In this document: positions 36,310 through 48,959 of the stretch, piece by piece
How positions within the stretch are numbered: the first letter of the stretch is position 1
Layout of the letters: each line of letters opens with the position of its first letter
DNA from: Hymenolepis diminuta
Taxonomy: Eukaryota; Platyhelminthes; Cestoda; Cyclophyllidea; Hymenolepididae
DNA length: 64,000 bases
Direction of reading: 5' to 3'
NCBI GenBank assembly: GCA_900708905.1
Contig: CAADRB010000022.1
Coordinates: 1,312,916 to 1,376,915, forward strand
Made by a program: the position numbers and the translations under genes
Notes under the pieces: generated by a model
Told to the model about the DNA's origin: nothing
The model's database searches: none
What the model saw: the letters and a program-made list of their open reading frames with translations, nothing else

Positions 36310-36640
36310 TGTGTTCGATTTGGCAGGTTTGTCACCTCACAGTGTCTCCCCTGTGCCCTGACTAGGTTAGGCTGGTCTGGGCTCGATGCTGACCAACCGC
36401 CATACGGTGACAGGGCAGTGTGACTTACCTCTCTCTCTCTCTCTCTCTTAAGATGACTCATCTCACATATTCTTGTGCGTCTATACGCAAAGGCATGCAT
36501 ACACACTTTCCCCAAAGCATTCCGCTTACGCTACGGTGCGCGCGTGCTAGAGGATACGCATTCTGCCCAGGCCTACACGTATGGCCTCAATTAAGCTCGC
36601 GGGTTGGCCTTGCTTTGCTTAGTCTTGACCCTTCACTAGT
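36310..36640. promoter_or_regulatory. GC-richer island containing a (CT)n run
   Basis: The GC content rises sharply (GGTCTGGGCTCGATGCTGAC, CTACGGTGCGCGCGTGCTAG, TCGCGGGTTGGCC). A (CT)n repeat lies at 36429-36448. A partial inverted relation is seen between CACAGTG...CCCTGTGCCCTG (36339-36360) and CAGGGCAGTGTGAC (36411-36424). Possible regulatory DNA; no gene start is seen. Confidence 0.25.
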
Positions 36641-37549
36641 CGCCTACCTCAACACTCTTAATTTCACTTTTTACTTGGTTAATTGAATTATCAATTTATT
36701 TTATTTCAGTAAGTGAATGCGGCTCATCATAATCGTCGAAGCTTTATCCAATTAGGCTAAATTTGCACATGAGAATATTACCAGGGGAATTTCATTAATA
36801 AATTAAATTAATAGTTAAGTTTAATTAGTATGAAGCAAATTTCTCTCATATAATCAAGATTCTGAAAATCAGGTTCGATTCCTTATATGCTGTGGGAACC
36901 ACTTGTTCTCTTGAGAGTTCTCAGTGATCTTTTGTCAGAGAACAACACTAATCTCAGATCAAAAAGTAAGAGAAATTGTGTAATTTTGAAATACTTCTGT
37001 ATATGAAGGAATACAATCTCGAAGAACAAATCATTGAATGAAAATATCGTATTCTACATATACCAAAAGTGATAATGTTGCTACTATTTTGATTTGCTTA
37101 TGCAATATTTAAAATGAATGGCAACAAGCATCGAAAGCATCCAGGTGCTCTGAGAAATCGCATTTATTTTACACTTCCAATTTTTCCCACGTCTTTTAGA
37201 AAATCTACACAGTAGATAATAAGTTAAAATGCATAGTAATCTATTTCACTGATATGGAATTAGTCGAATTCATTAGTTGACATTTAAAACCAAACTGTTA
37301 GATCCATAGCTATATGAGTAAGGAGTGGAAATACCGATTATACTGCGGGTCTCATTCCTACTGCCTTGTGAATCTGAGCAGGTGTAACAAAAATGGGCAG
37401 TCTGGCCAACGTAGCTTTATGTATTTTGATATAACCCGCAGTAGTTAAAAGTACTTTCACAATACAAAATACAATACAACAAAACGAAAAAATCCTATTT
37501 ATAAATGTGAGAAGTGACTGAAATAGGTTAAGGGTAAAGTCCAACGATG
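36641..37549. other. Gene-poor stretch
   Basis: Nothing recognised. The ORF at 37338-37544 on the - strand has no family match. Confidence 0.4.
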
Positions 37550-37830
37550 ATAAAGGGAAGGAGATTAAAAAGATGCTGAAAGCAAAGCCAAGGTATCAAG
37601 GAGTCTTTCTTCATTTCACTTTTGTATTCGACTTCAAAAATATTTACTTAATGAGTAGTCATATTATTCGTTCCCCGGATTGGAGTAAAATTTAATTCAT
37701 GATGTCCAGTGCTTATTGACCAGTTAATTATGATGTCACTTGCTCTTCCAAAGGCCGAGAAGTCAGAGATCTTATGTGATATTAAACAGCTCACATGATT
37801 GCAGCTTAGCAAAACTGAGATAGCCTAGAA
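37550..37830 (+). repeat. RF2 dispersed repeat, copy 5
   Basis: It contains AAGGTATCAAGGAGTCTTTC, CATGATGTCCAGTGCTTATT then GACCAGTTAATTATGATG, GCCGAGAAGTCAGAG, GTGATATTAAACAGCTCACA and GCAGCTTAGCAAAACTGAGA. It preserves the family tail well. Confidence 0.75.
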
Positions 37831-39504
37831 ATTAAAGTATTTTTAAAGGCATGATTATTTGACCCTGTTAATTTTTTATGAACAAGAAGGTTTTCAAAAG
37901 AATGCAACAAGAATTTGTTCAATGAGCATTAGATTGAGATCGCATATGGCTCCTTGCAATTATTGTTCTTTTATGAATAGAAAACTCGGTGCAATTGTCC
38001 ACCCCATTAAAATTGTACTGACATATTTCCACACATATAGAGAAAGGCCTGTGAGACATGCGCCTCTCGTACCTATGGTCATAAAGATATCTCTATCTTT
38101 AGCATGTTATCTTTAATTCGCCTTGTAAAAGTTCTTTGGATTTCTACTAAGAATGGAACTTTTATGATGATGATGATGATGCATGATGATCCATGTGAGA
38201 ATAACGATGATTGAGGGCCCAGAAAGCAGAGTGGTCCTCAAAGTTTTATTAATGAGATAGATTCGTAAATATAAGTACTATACATTTCATTTGAACAAAG
38301 TATGATATGCACATGTAAGTGGATGAAAAAAGGACAATTTTACATATCGGTAATGAAAATTAAGGTCTCTTCTTATGCTTATGCAATGGTCGGTTTATAT
38401 TTATTTATTTATTTCCTATGACGGGACTAAAAAACTTCACAACCTTTCCTCATGGGTAAACATCTAACCACATAGGAAGTGAAAGTTCTTAAAGGGGAGT
38501 ATTTTCACAATTTAAGAGAGAATTGTAGATTAGGTAGTGGAAGTGGAAGTCAGGGCATCAGGAGAACCCTATTTTTTCTGAGCTCCAGAATTATCAGATT
38601 AGCTACTGTTTCAGACGTATCCTTATATTTCATCATCTTGCTATACGTAGGGAAAATTTGGGTAAAAAGTTTTCAAATGATTTCACAGCCATCCTCTTTC
38701 ATTCCAGAACCCATCTACTGGACAAAGACGGTCTACCATTTGTCAGACCGTCAGTAAGTTTCTGTTGATAGATCATATCACCTCAGTTTGCAAATAGTCA
38801 ATGAAACTCAGGATCTACGCATATAATTTCTTTTTAGCGTATACCTTTAAGTCATAGTTGATTTTCACTAATGAGAGGAATAGAATTCTTTGTAGGATTC
38901 ATCATCCAACTTTCCCCTCTTTTTCACCGAACACCTGTTTAACATCCACCTGAAGTCGGTTTAACCAGGTTTTCGTATGTGTTGATTTAAAGACATATAC
39001 TTTGGGTAAGTTGGATTTTTATAGCTCTTTTGCTAATGCCTTCTTCTGTATGAAGACCTGCAAAGAGATTTGATCTTCTTCATTGTTATTGGGCAGCAAG
39101 ATTTTTCATTTGTCTCCGGCTGCACAATCCTATCATCACTGTTCGAAGAATGATGCTGGGAATGCCGGTGCTGTTTTGAAGAAGGTTTCATGAGACTTTT
39201 CTATTCTAAAGGGGAATTTAAAATACCACCCATCTTATTGTTTCGAATATTTATCTGTTTAGAAGCAAGAATTACTGCAAAAGAGCGGGAGGCAACCAAT
39301 TTCCACTGACTATCTGTTCTTGAACATAAATTATTTTGAAATTAATGTTCTTCCATCAAAGTTCGCATTCTAAATTTCTGTTTGACAGTAAAATGCATAA
39401 TAAAATTTAAGTCAATTTGATTGATCTTATAAGTAATAACTGTTTGTAGACTAATGAACATTGCCGTATCCAGGGCCCCAGACTCCAGCCACATGACAAA
39501 CTCT

Positions 39505-39600
39505 TTTTAAGACATGGCGACCTGAGTATGATTGACCATCCTTATCGTAAAGCTTATCCTGTTTGTCTATCCAAACGATTGCTATTGAGACAATATGCTT
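39505..39600 (-). pseudogene. Partial copy of the 30259-30458 exon, 5' half
   Basis: On the - strand WIDKQDKLYDKDGQSYSGRH aligns with RIDKRDTLDDREGLSYSRHR, and VLKRV with VLKKG. The similarity then stops. It lies 9 kb from the other two copies, on the same strand. Unknown function. Confidence 0.35.
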
Positions 39601-40024
39601 CGATGTCACCTAGTCAAGACGTGCTCTCTATGGATCTTACGGATTTTAGTGCGTAGTTCCCAATACATAACGAGTATGGCTAGAATCTGATTTCTCATCA
39701 ATAAAAAAATGTTAGCCAATCCCATAACATTAGTTGTAATTTATGAATTGAAAACAGATGTTTCAAGGTAAATATAAAGCAGGTATTTTTCATATTAATA
39801 TGGAAATTAATCAATCGTATGCTTAACTGCACGCCACCATAGAATGAAAAGACATTACTGGTCGTCAGTCAATTGACGTATAAGTTTGATTACACGTTTG
39901 AGAGTGAACATGTGTGTGCGTGTGTGTTCTGTGATAACACGTGATGAAGGAAGGGTGAATTATGAATTTCGGAACCCATAGTGTGTGTGCATTGCGAAAA
40001 AGGTAAATTCGCACATCCTCACAT

Positions 40025-40028
<4 letters not shown>

Positions 40029-40055
<27 letters not shown>
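40029..40055. repeat. (AT)n microsatellite
   Basis: An uninterrupted run of AT dinucleotides. Confidence 0.9.
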
Positions 40056-41254
40056 CAACAATAAATAATTAATTACGTGGGGCTCATTGCATTTAGGACT
40101 ACTTACTTTGGCAGAAAATTTTCCTTCCTCAGCTACAAAGATGTGCGTGAATAGTATCTCTATTTAATAGCCCACATAGTAAGAAGCTCACCAATAAAAT
40201 AACTCTTCAAGTCCGTCTATTTATCACTAAAATGGCGACAACTTAATAGTCTACTTGTAATCGTTCACCTTTAATGAATTCTCGTGAGCTATGATATTTA
40301 AAAAATATTTTAGTTGTGGTCATCTTATTGCCACGTTGGCTATTAGAAGTAAAACGTTAACAGTATGAGTCAAATATCATTTAAAGATTACTTTGATAAC
40401 CTGACATTATTTTCAACTTCTACTTGTCCTCTTCCCTTCTCTTCCCTTTACCCTTTGTTGGACTATTTTACGATTCTTGATATTTAGATAGTTGTTCACA
40501 ATTGAAATTTGCAAAGTTTTTGTATCACCGCGGGTAACAACAAGAAGTTTTATTTTATCGATTCAAATGACAGAAAATCAGTCCAACCTCTAAAATCGGA
40601 TTTCATCGGTCCTGATGATCGACTTGAAATATCTGACATTGTAGGCTATTTTGAGCCTACGGGTCATTGATCTCAAGACCAGGAAAGTCTGTCTATCTAT
40701 GCAATTTAGCATATAGGAGAAAAGGTCTGTGATCTTCAATTTTATCATGGATTGTCATTAATTGCCGAATCTAATTCACTCACGAAACCAAGGCTACCAT
40801 ATGTATCATGTGAATTAAGTTTAAATAATTATGTTAAGTCTTCCCTTAAAAGCTGCTTTCTACTCTAAACGGAATATGAAAGGTGAAGGAGTAATAGGAA
40901 ACCGATTTGTACTATACCATGCAACAGAGACATATTTGCGTCACTGATACATCACTTCCTGCAGGTCTTCTTTTTATCGAACGGATGTTATTATTATTAT
41001 ATATTCCCACAACTAGGAAAAAATTTCATTTTTATTGTTGGGAAGCAACTGAAATCTGTCAACAGTGGGCCCGATGAATGAATATTGACGTCAGAACTAA
41101 ACGTCATAAGTCAAAGCTGGAAAGGGAATAAATTATCATAAGGCCTCGCAGAGCTCTGCCTTCAGTTTATTAGAAGTTGTAAGCTATGCGCCTATCTGTC
41201 AAATTCAAAAAATTCATACGATTTTTAAGTAAATGAACCTATTATTAGTACTGA

Positions 41255-41560
41255 AATCACAGTCAAGATGTCAATGAGTGTTGCTTCATTTGATTATTTT
41301 GAAATCAGATGTACAATATTTGCTTAATAGGTGGTTCAAGTTCAAACATTTAAATTTCATGAATCGCCCTCGGGATTGCTGGGATTCTTGTCCATGATAT
41401 TCAGTGCATGTTAACCTGCAATATTTAATTTTGATGATCGGTTTTGACACTCTAATACATTTTCTTTTATGGTTTGAGGAAGCAGAAAGGTCTGACGTAA
41501 TATTAAGCAGTTTATGTGATATTATCGTGGCATAACTGTGATATCTTTATCATTAAAAAA
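41255..41560 (+). repeat. RF2 dispersed repeat, copy 6
   Basis: It contains CAAGATGTCAATGAGTGTTG, AGATGTACAATATTTGC, CATGAATCGCCCTCGGGATT, TCCATGATATTCAGTGCATG, and the tail GACGTAATATTAAGCAGTTT then ATGTGATATTATC. Confidence 0.7.
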
Positions 41561-41989
41561 TCTTAATACTGATTTTTCCCCTGATAAATTGTTACTGATG
41601 AACAAAGTTGTCTCGGATCATGGAATGGTCTAGACTAAAGCAAGTCGCGTGAGAAGACCTCTTCTTTATAAAATAGTTGTTTCTAAAAAACTTACTCAAC
41701 AGAGACATCATTTTTTCCTTTTACCTCTTCTTTCAAATATCTGAGAATCCATCCACTATTACAGCAGAAATAGATATTTCTAGTCTCGTCTTCCTACTTT
41801 GACTGACCGTGCGAATGAAATAATTGGTCAAAATCATATAAGCCAGTATTACCAAGATTTCTCGAACTCTAACAAATAAGATGAATTGAATAAAAACTGA
41901 ACATCTTGGACATGAATTTACCCAGAGAAGCAGGAAACGATTCATGCAATTTAAAATTTGGAACATCAAGAAACGAAATAATCAGTAAT

Positions 41990-42085
41990 AAACCCTAATA
42001 AAGAACAAATGAAGTAAGACTTTACTCTCAACACCGTTTCCATCCCTTCCTCTTTATCCTTAATTGGACCTTATCGCTATCTGAT
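41990..42085 (-). repeat. RF2 dispersed repeat, short reverse fragment
   Basis: AACAAATGAAGTAAGACTTT, ACTCTCAACACCG and TCCCTTCCTCTTTATCC correspond to the reversed left part of the family, as in 35955-36010. Confidence 0.5.
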
Positions 42086-43019
42086 TTCAGCTGCTTTCCA
42101 CATATTGAAAAATAAAACTTTTTGCCATTGTTGTGGGTTTTAGTATAATAAGTGATTATTCATATTCTTTCTTCAATCTACAATTTTAATCGCAATATCT
42201 CTTAGCTGCAATATAATTGGCTAAAATTAAGATTGCATTCAACTGAAATTTTTCTCTGGATTTTTTTGCTCACCAGTAAGTTTAAGTGAGAGGCCTATTT
42301 TACTGAACTTTTCTTGATGGAATTCGAATCTGCGCCAAAATTTTATTTGAATGGGGCGACGGCGCGAGGTAAAATAGTATTTCCGTCAAATTAAATGAGC
42401 ATATTTCTCCAGACCAAATTCGGAAATTAAGGCTCCTAGTCAACATTGAGATCACAGACATAACATCACGGATCATAAAATTCTAATAACTTGCCAAGTT
42501 AACGCAAACATTTACCGAAGCTAAAGCGCATTTGCAACCTTTCTTCATTGGTCCGAAGGAATGGAGGCCATTTTCGTTATAAAGTTCGATATTGTTGGTT
42601 TAAATCGTCTTGGTTAGTGTGACTCACGGGAGGAAAATAAAAGTGAATTAACAGGCACAAGAGAGGGAGAGGTATTTAAGCATGCCATTCTGCGGCCGTT
42701 TATGGGATTTGATTAGATTTTATCTAATGCAGTTTTACATGATTTTACGAAATTTTTCGTAAAGCTGCAATGAAATCAGAAAATTAAATTGTACAGATTG
42801 ATTAAAGTCGTTTAGAGTTTTTAAAGGAATCATCTTAATATCCAATTAAGGATCACCGGACAACTCGATTCCAAGTCCTAGTATTTCATAATCTTTGAAA
42901 TCATTAGAAATCTCGATAATATTTGAGAATTTCTAGTTAATAACTACTAAACAGAAAATATTTCTTTTCAATATGTTTGATCATCTTTGGAACCTCAATT
43001 TATTAGTTTTAATCCCCTT
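42086..43019. other. Gene-poor stretch, nothing recognised
   Basis: AT-rich, with no supported feature. A small GC-richer patch (GGGGCGACGGCGCGAGG, about 42354-42370) stands out but has no context. Confidence 0.35.
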
Positions 43020-43215
43020 AAAGGAAACCTAAATCCATTTAGGATAGCATTTTCCATCCGTCATCTTGGGTAGAGGAAAAGCATTATGGAACCGCCCCGA
43101 CGGGAGACTCAAATTCTACCACCTCACTTTATTGGACGGACTTCACCAGCGTGGCTGGTCATTCCACTCACCGGATATGTGTCGAAATATACCGAATCCA
43201 CAGATTTCGCAGACG
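43020..43215 (-). repeat. tRNA-derived SINE, reverse orientation
   Basis: The + strand reads ATCTTGGGTAGAGGAAAAGC, GACGGGAGACTCAAATTCTA, CCACCTCACTTTATTGGACG and GTGGCTGGTCATTCCACTCA, the exact reverse of the body of the forward copies. Confidence 0.7.
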
Positions 43216-43739
43216 AGTTAACTGCTGCATTTTCTAAAACTCATCTTGGGGCGAAGTTTTGACTTCAGATTTCAGACTCACAAGGTATCAGCTATTAATT
43301 TTATTAAATGGATATAAGGAAGCCGAAAAGCCGATAATTCTGGGACTAAGATAAAGTAGGATTCTCCTTATTTCCTGGCTCGCACCTCTGTTACTCTCAT
43401 TCACTCTATTTAAACTCTGAAACTTTGTTTAAATCATTTCTCACTATTAAGCGATACTAATAATAGTGTTGACTGAACAATTGCTCAAAATAATATGAAA
43501 TGTTCAGGCTCTGATTATCGTGTTTTCCTTTAATTTGTTTGAGAACATTTGAAATACTGCTACGGTTCTTTAGATCCATGGATGATCATATCTAACAAAC
43601 ATATTTATTCATCAAGTTTGTTTTAATGATTATCAGATAACATATTCTCTAGATATTAAATTTCGATACACTACGAAAAATTTTAATTTTTGACGTGAAA
43701 ATATATAACAATTAACATAATTCGCAAGGAAATAACGGC

Positions 43740-43940
43740 AGAAGTGAAGCAGTGATTAAGGTGTACGTCTGCTAATTCAGAAGTCACAAGTTCGATGCTC
43801 ATCGGTGCCCATTCAGTGATGTGAATGGACAACTGCACTTCAACATGGGGGAGGTTCTCGTGAGAGCGGTTCTGGGAAGCCTTCTCTCTCCTCAACCGAA
43901 TGTTAGTAACACTTCCCTCAGTGAAATCGGAAGTGGTAGT
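43740..43940 (+). repeat. tRNA-derived SINE, forward orientation
   Basis: The head has GAAGTGAAGCAGTGATTAAG, then GTCTGCTAATTCAGAAGTCA and CAAGTTCGATGCTCATCG (B-box like) about 40 nt after the A box. The body follows with CCCATTCAGTGATGTGAATG and ends near CTTCTCTCTCCTCAACCGAA. A good reference copy. Confidence 0.75.
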
Positions 43941-45244
43941 GACATTAACTTTTATCATCAACATTGTATTGAAAATATTGAGAGGGTGGGCTAAAAATGC
44001 TAATGCATTTCAAAAGAGGCGTGATTATCCCTTATGATACAGTATCTTCTGTATGTTGGAAACGATTTTCTCGAATGAATTAAGTTGTGAGTTAAACTTA
44101 ACTACAGGATTTACTATATTCCTGTTCTTTATAAATTCATGCTTTCCAATCAGTCGCTTGCGTCATGTTTATTATCGAGGTCATTCTTACTCAGGTTTAT
44201 TTGTGGTCAATTTAATGACACGCTCCATTCTATTGATTCTCATGGCCTTTCGATTGATCATGACTGCAAGATATGTGCTTATATTTTGATCATTTGTTGC
44301 GAGATTTCTTAATACGAAAACAGTTTTGCGTCATTATATATTATGCTGTGTTTCATACTATTCCTTGAGTGTTAGGCTTAGTGCTTAGTCTCTGTAAATT
44401 TCAGTTAATCCCAACTTAAGCGCCGGCAATAATGAAGGTGGTGGAGGTGCAGGCACCCATTTTCAGTTTTGGACAATGTGAGATGTGAGTTTTCTCCGTG
44501 TATCAAAAAAAATAGATCAAGTTTATGAAATTTGTGACAATGGAACTGTGAGCCATTTCATATCCTCATTCATGCAAACCATGATAAAATTGGTCATATA
44601 CCCCCAAATAATTTTGAAAACTAATCAGTCAATGCGAACTTTCCTATAATTAAATGTTCACTTCTCAAGTGTGAATTCTTCATATTTTGCTTTCCTCACA
44701 CCTCGGTGGATGTAAAACTGAAAATTTTGCATTTTTTGTCCAATTCGAACTCTAATATGAACATTAACTGATTATCTCTATTGATCATTTGAACTGATCA
44801 GTCTTCAGCCTCAATTCACTTCGGTTTGAGAGTTTAAGGGTTGTATTTTTGTGACATAATTGCCGCTGATTTTATTTAATTTAAAAGGTAGTTTAAAGTT
44901 GTTTCGCTAATGAAGGTAAAATTAGTACTCACAATCTGAGAAGTTTAATTGATACTCATAAAAATCTCACAAATAAAGTCAAAATTTATCCTCTGCGAAT
45001 GGTAACTTTTATTGCCGTATTTCACATCATATAGTTTGGTAGCACGATGGGATAACCGTGATAAGGTTTAATTTTTAATTTGATTTCGGGAGTATGTGAA
45101 CAAAGGCAATCATGGAAACTTGTACAAATTGGGGTAAATAAATTGACAATGCAAAGACCGTCAAGAATTGTCAGTCGAACCTCGAGGCCAAAGGTACTCT
45201 AATGGAGTTCCGAGTGGTATTAGAAACTGGAGGAGAATGATAGC

Positions 45245-45440
45245 ATGGATGGCATAGTGGTTAACGAGCTCTTGTGGGTTCGCTGTCTAACGGTGAACAG
45301 CCGGTAAGCGAAATGGCCAATCGCACTGATCAACTCTGGCTAGTAAAGGGGGTGGGCGAATTCGAATTTCTCGCCATAAGGATTTCATAATGTCACCCCT
45401 CTACGCAAGATGAGTTTTGGAAATGCTTTCCTGAATGGGC
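45245..45440 (+). repeat. tRNA-derived SINE, forward orientation
   Basis: The head ATGGCATAGTGGTTAACGAG is clear. The B-box region is disturbed. The body contains GGCCAATCGCACTGATCAAC, GGGCGAATTCGAATTTCTCG and TCACCCCTCTACGCAAGATG. Confidence 0.7.
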
Positions 45441-45839
45441 TTGGAACTTTGTCATGCAAGCCAGTTTTATCTACCCCAAATTTAACAGATATATTTTAGG
45501 CTTCTAAATAGCAACTTGATTGTTCATACAGAGACATCTGATTGACACATCTATGTAGGAGTAAAATCAAATTTCCACTTGACTGCATTGTCTTCCTTTA
45601 AGTTAAATAGGAGAGAAACTGGTCTCAAAATCAAATCCTGACCTAAATTATGAGAAGTTAAATCACTTGAATAAAAATCCTGATTATCCCTAATATTATG
45701 CTTCTACTAAAAATATGGAAAAATATATATGCTCCCAATAGTACAGAAATCAGTTCAATCAAAATTATTTTTAATAAACTCTAAATACTTTTGTTTTCCA
45801 AAATTAGAAAACAATTCAGTAGTTCAATAAGATCTTGAA

Positions 45840-46045
45840 CTTTCCAACCCCTTTAAGGAAAATGTCTCCCATCACTTGACTTGGGTAAAGAAGGTGTCAT
45901 AGAGTCTCCCTTATGAGGATATCGTATTTTGCCATCAGTCATGTTGGCCAGTGCTAATCAGCACGATTCCCACTACTGGATGGGCACTAATGAGCATCGA
46001 TCTCGTGACCTCCGATTTGGCAGTAGTTCATATTGCCTTGTTTGG
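45840..46045 (-). repeat. tRNA-derived SINE, reverse orientation
   Basis: The + strand reads CCCCTTTAAGGAAAATGTCT, ACTTGGGTAAAGAAGGTGTC, GTTGGCCAGTGCTAATCAGC, ATCGATCTCGTGACCTCC and TGGCAGTAGTTCA. It gives the family's 3' tail in full. Confidence 0.7.
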
Positions 46046-46667
46046 CTCCTTAATTTAGCTTCAAACCTTGGGACTGCTAATAAGTCATTTTAAGGCCGTG
46101 TGTTTGGCTTACGACTTCAGTGCTTTTTAAAAAATGTAATTTTAGCTATATAACTTCCTTTCTAGCATCTTTATACGGATTTGATGAATTATTATTGAAG
46201 ATGAATATCTAATGTTTTACAATTTAGTATTTGGAGTATCTCCACTAACTTTTAGAGAATACCTAAATAATAAAGTGATTGAATAACTTCAACATTTCAA
46301 CCGGAAACACTGAATGAAGATTGAAGAAGACTGTTGATAGGGTTTTTCCAGTACCAAATTTAAAATAAATGCACGACTAATAAACAATCTATAATCATAT
46401 CTGTATCTTTAGAAGAAAGTTAATTAATTAACTAGAATACGGGTATAATGATATACCGATGATCCATTAACGGGGCTAAATTAGAGTTTTCTCTCAAAGT
46501 CGGCCAACTGTCATATAAACTTAGTTGTCTCCTAATTCTAAAAGTTAAAATAGATCGAGGCGGGAACTTTACGTTTTACTGAATTCAGTTTACTTAGCAA
46601 TATCTACTTGCATCTTAGAGGAGGGCTGTTGTTTATGAATTCTTAATTCAACTGGGATTGAATTCAG

Positions 46668-46850
46668 GGCTGACGACGCAGTGGTCAAAATTTACGCATG
46701 CAAATTCAGTGACTACGAGATTGATGTTTATCTGTTATTGGAAAGGTAAGAAAGTCGCTTTATGCCACTCCTCTTGTCGACCAGGAGTAATCAGTGTGAT
46801 TGTCCATTTATATTTCTGAATCTGCTTAAAGTCAACCGCAGTTGGAAAGT
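46668..46850 (+). repeat. tRNA-derived SINE, forward orientation, diverged tail
   Basis: The head GACGACGCAGTGGTCAAAAT, then TACGCATGCAAATTCAGTGA and CTACGAGATTGATGTTTATC, is readable; the body is weak. It ends next to a (TA)n run at 46879-46907. Confidence 0.55.
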
Positions 46851-46876
46851 TTTCGTTGCTAAATTTGTACCGGATT

Positions 46877-46878
<2 letters not shown>

Positions 46879-46907
<29 letters not shown>
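46879..46907. repeat. (TA)n microsatellite
   Basis: An uninterrupted run of TA dinucleotides directly downstream of a SINE copy. Confidence 0.9.
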
Positions 46908-46911
<4 letters not shown>

Positions 46912-47467
46912 TGTTAGTATAGTGTGTGTCTCAAAAAATGGGATGAGGCATTTCGATTATCAGGATGATCAGGGTCTGAAGAAAATGAATTTAGAGGGAG
47001 AACTTTTGCTAGTCATATCACACCCCCCTAGTCAAGTTTTACCGTTTGCAATAAAAATTTGGGTCAGTTATCAATCGCGTTTAACGTTTGTCTACTCAGA
47101 CTATTTCAGTGGTCTCTGATTGTGGACAGTCAAACGGAAATTCAACCGTATTTCAACCATTCTCAAAAAAGGTAACTCCTTTAGTTTTTCTTGGTGCAAA
47201 AAGGCGAAGTTGAAAATGCAACATACCTGTCATGCTCTATGATGTAAAGTAAATCTTATCACTTTTTTAAAAAATGAAGGTTTCGAGCCCTACAGCTGAG
47301 ATTATCATTGTTATAGAAAAATCACCTCAAAATAACTGTCAATTACGGCACAAGATTATAGGTCGGATGGGTAATTTTATCGCATCATAATAAGAACAGA
47401 GAGATTTGCATAAAATAAGTCAAGATTTGCACCCATTGTAAATTTTAATATTTTGATTGTGGTCAAC

Positions 47468-47629
47468 ATGCATGTGCTTGAAAATCCGCATGTTGGTAAT
47501 GTCCTTACTAATAATATACAGACCCAGCTTAGAGCAATTACCAAATCTAAATGTTCTGTTTGTAATATTCCTCTTGGTATTCTGAAAATTTTCAGTGAGA
47601 AAGGCACTTTCTGCCACCCATTTTGTTGA
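47468..47629 (+). pseudogene. Short ORF with a LIM-like zinc half-finger
   Basis: A 53-codon frame, ATG at 47468 and TGA at 47627, reads SKCSVCNIPLG, then SEKGTFCHPFC and a stop. The pattern C-x2-C-x17-H-x2-C is the first zinc site of a LIM domain, with the typical K..FxHPxC context. An acceptor-like ATATACAG ends at 47521, after a TACTAAT-like branch sequence at about 47507. The second zinc site is absent and the frame stops at once, so this is either a truncated remnant, a single exon with an unusual donor (GTTGAC at 47624), or chance. Confidence 0.25.
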
Positions 47630-48959
47630 CCAATTTTAAGTAGAAATGTTTTCGTACCATACCAATATCCAATGGCTCCTGCTTATCAATCAACGAAGGT
47701 GCTGTTAAAGTCCATTTCGCCATGAGCACATGAGCCATGACTCCTTTCTTAACTCCCCAAACTCCCTAATGTTCCCAGACAATTGTTATTTTCTTTGCCA
47801 GTCTGAAGCTATAAATACTTAGCTGCGATCTTACTCTTTGTTGTAGGTCCAGCTATAACACAATAAGTTCTTACTTACAACGACTAATCGGGTTTTACCA
47901 GTTGAGCCCCCCCCCCGTCTAATTTCTTCTACTTACTCCCATCTCCATTACTCACAAATCTACTGACATACTTCCATGTTTGGGGAGTCTGTTCTATCCT
48001 GCAATATATTTTAATTCTAAAGTAAGTATATTTGAACTCAAAATTATTAAACTTTATTTAACTCAAGGCAGTGAGAAAGCGGGAGAAGCTTCACATATTT
48101 GGGTTTTTATTCGACCAGATCCATTTTGACCTTATATACACTTATTATTTTTTCCTCTCAATGTCCAAATTTTGTCTCTTCGGCCGGGTAATAAGCAAGC
48201 CTGAGACGAGCACAATAACAAAAACAAATGCTCTCTTCGTTAGCTGTTTACGTGATATTTCTAACTCGGTTACCGGCAAATCCTATTTAGAAAAGTGCAG
48301 TTCATTTCGGTATGACATGAATCTTGCTTATTACTTGAATTAATTGGACACAAATTCATATAAAATTTATGAGTATACAAAATGAATGTATTCTAAGATG
48401 TTAATGTCAATTAATTTTGAAAAGCAATACCATCGTTACATTTTTCACTCCTTAGGAATTGATTTGAGGGTTTATAAACGGTTTATTCTAAGTTAGATGA
48501 TCAGCAAGTCATTCGCTTGGCTGGACCGATCCAATAGTAATCACAATCGAGAAAACAATTGTAATCTCGACATTAATATTAGTTGGTAGTACCTGATGGC
48601 TAATGACTTCAAAACGGCTTTTAGTTCGTTCTGTAATATCAGGTATGAAACATGAGTGAAGATGCTTATATCGCATCATAAACTTATGGGCTATTTCTAA
48701 ACAAGAAGCTTGGTAAACGCTTAAATAAACACTTGAAAAAAGCACCAAAAATTTGATGAAAAACCAGTTAGATGTTATGGATTCTGTTTTTAATTATGTT
48801 TATCCAGTCTACTCATATTGTTTAACGGTGACCGATTTAGCAGTTTTGCAATGGAGAAATCACAAATACAGTTCAAGCATTTGTCCATCAATGAAAGCCT
48901 GAGTTTGCATTTAATCTATAATGAACCTTCTTTTAGACCATTGTCTTCTGACGTCTGTC
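47630..48959. other. Gene-poor stretch
   Basis: A run of ten C lies at 47907-47916. The + ORF 48071-48343 and the - ORF 48509-48748 are not recognised. Nothing else is supported. Confidence 0.35.

Larger units (their letters stand above)
37831..41254. other. Gene-poor stretch with microsatellites and an exon-like echo
   Basis: An (ATG)n run lies at 38163-38190 and a (TA)n run at 40029-40055. A - strand segment at about 39505-39600 reads IDKQDKLYDKDGQSYSGRHV and LKR, matching the 5' half of the exon candidate at 30259-30458. The + strand ORFs at 37859 and 38479 are not recognised. Confidence 0.4.
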
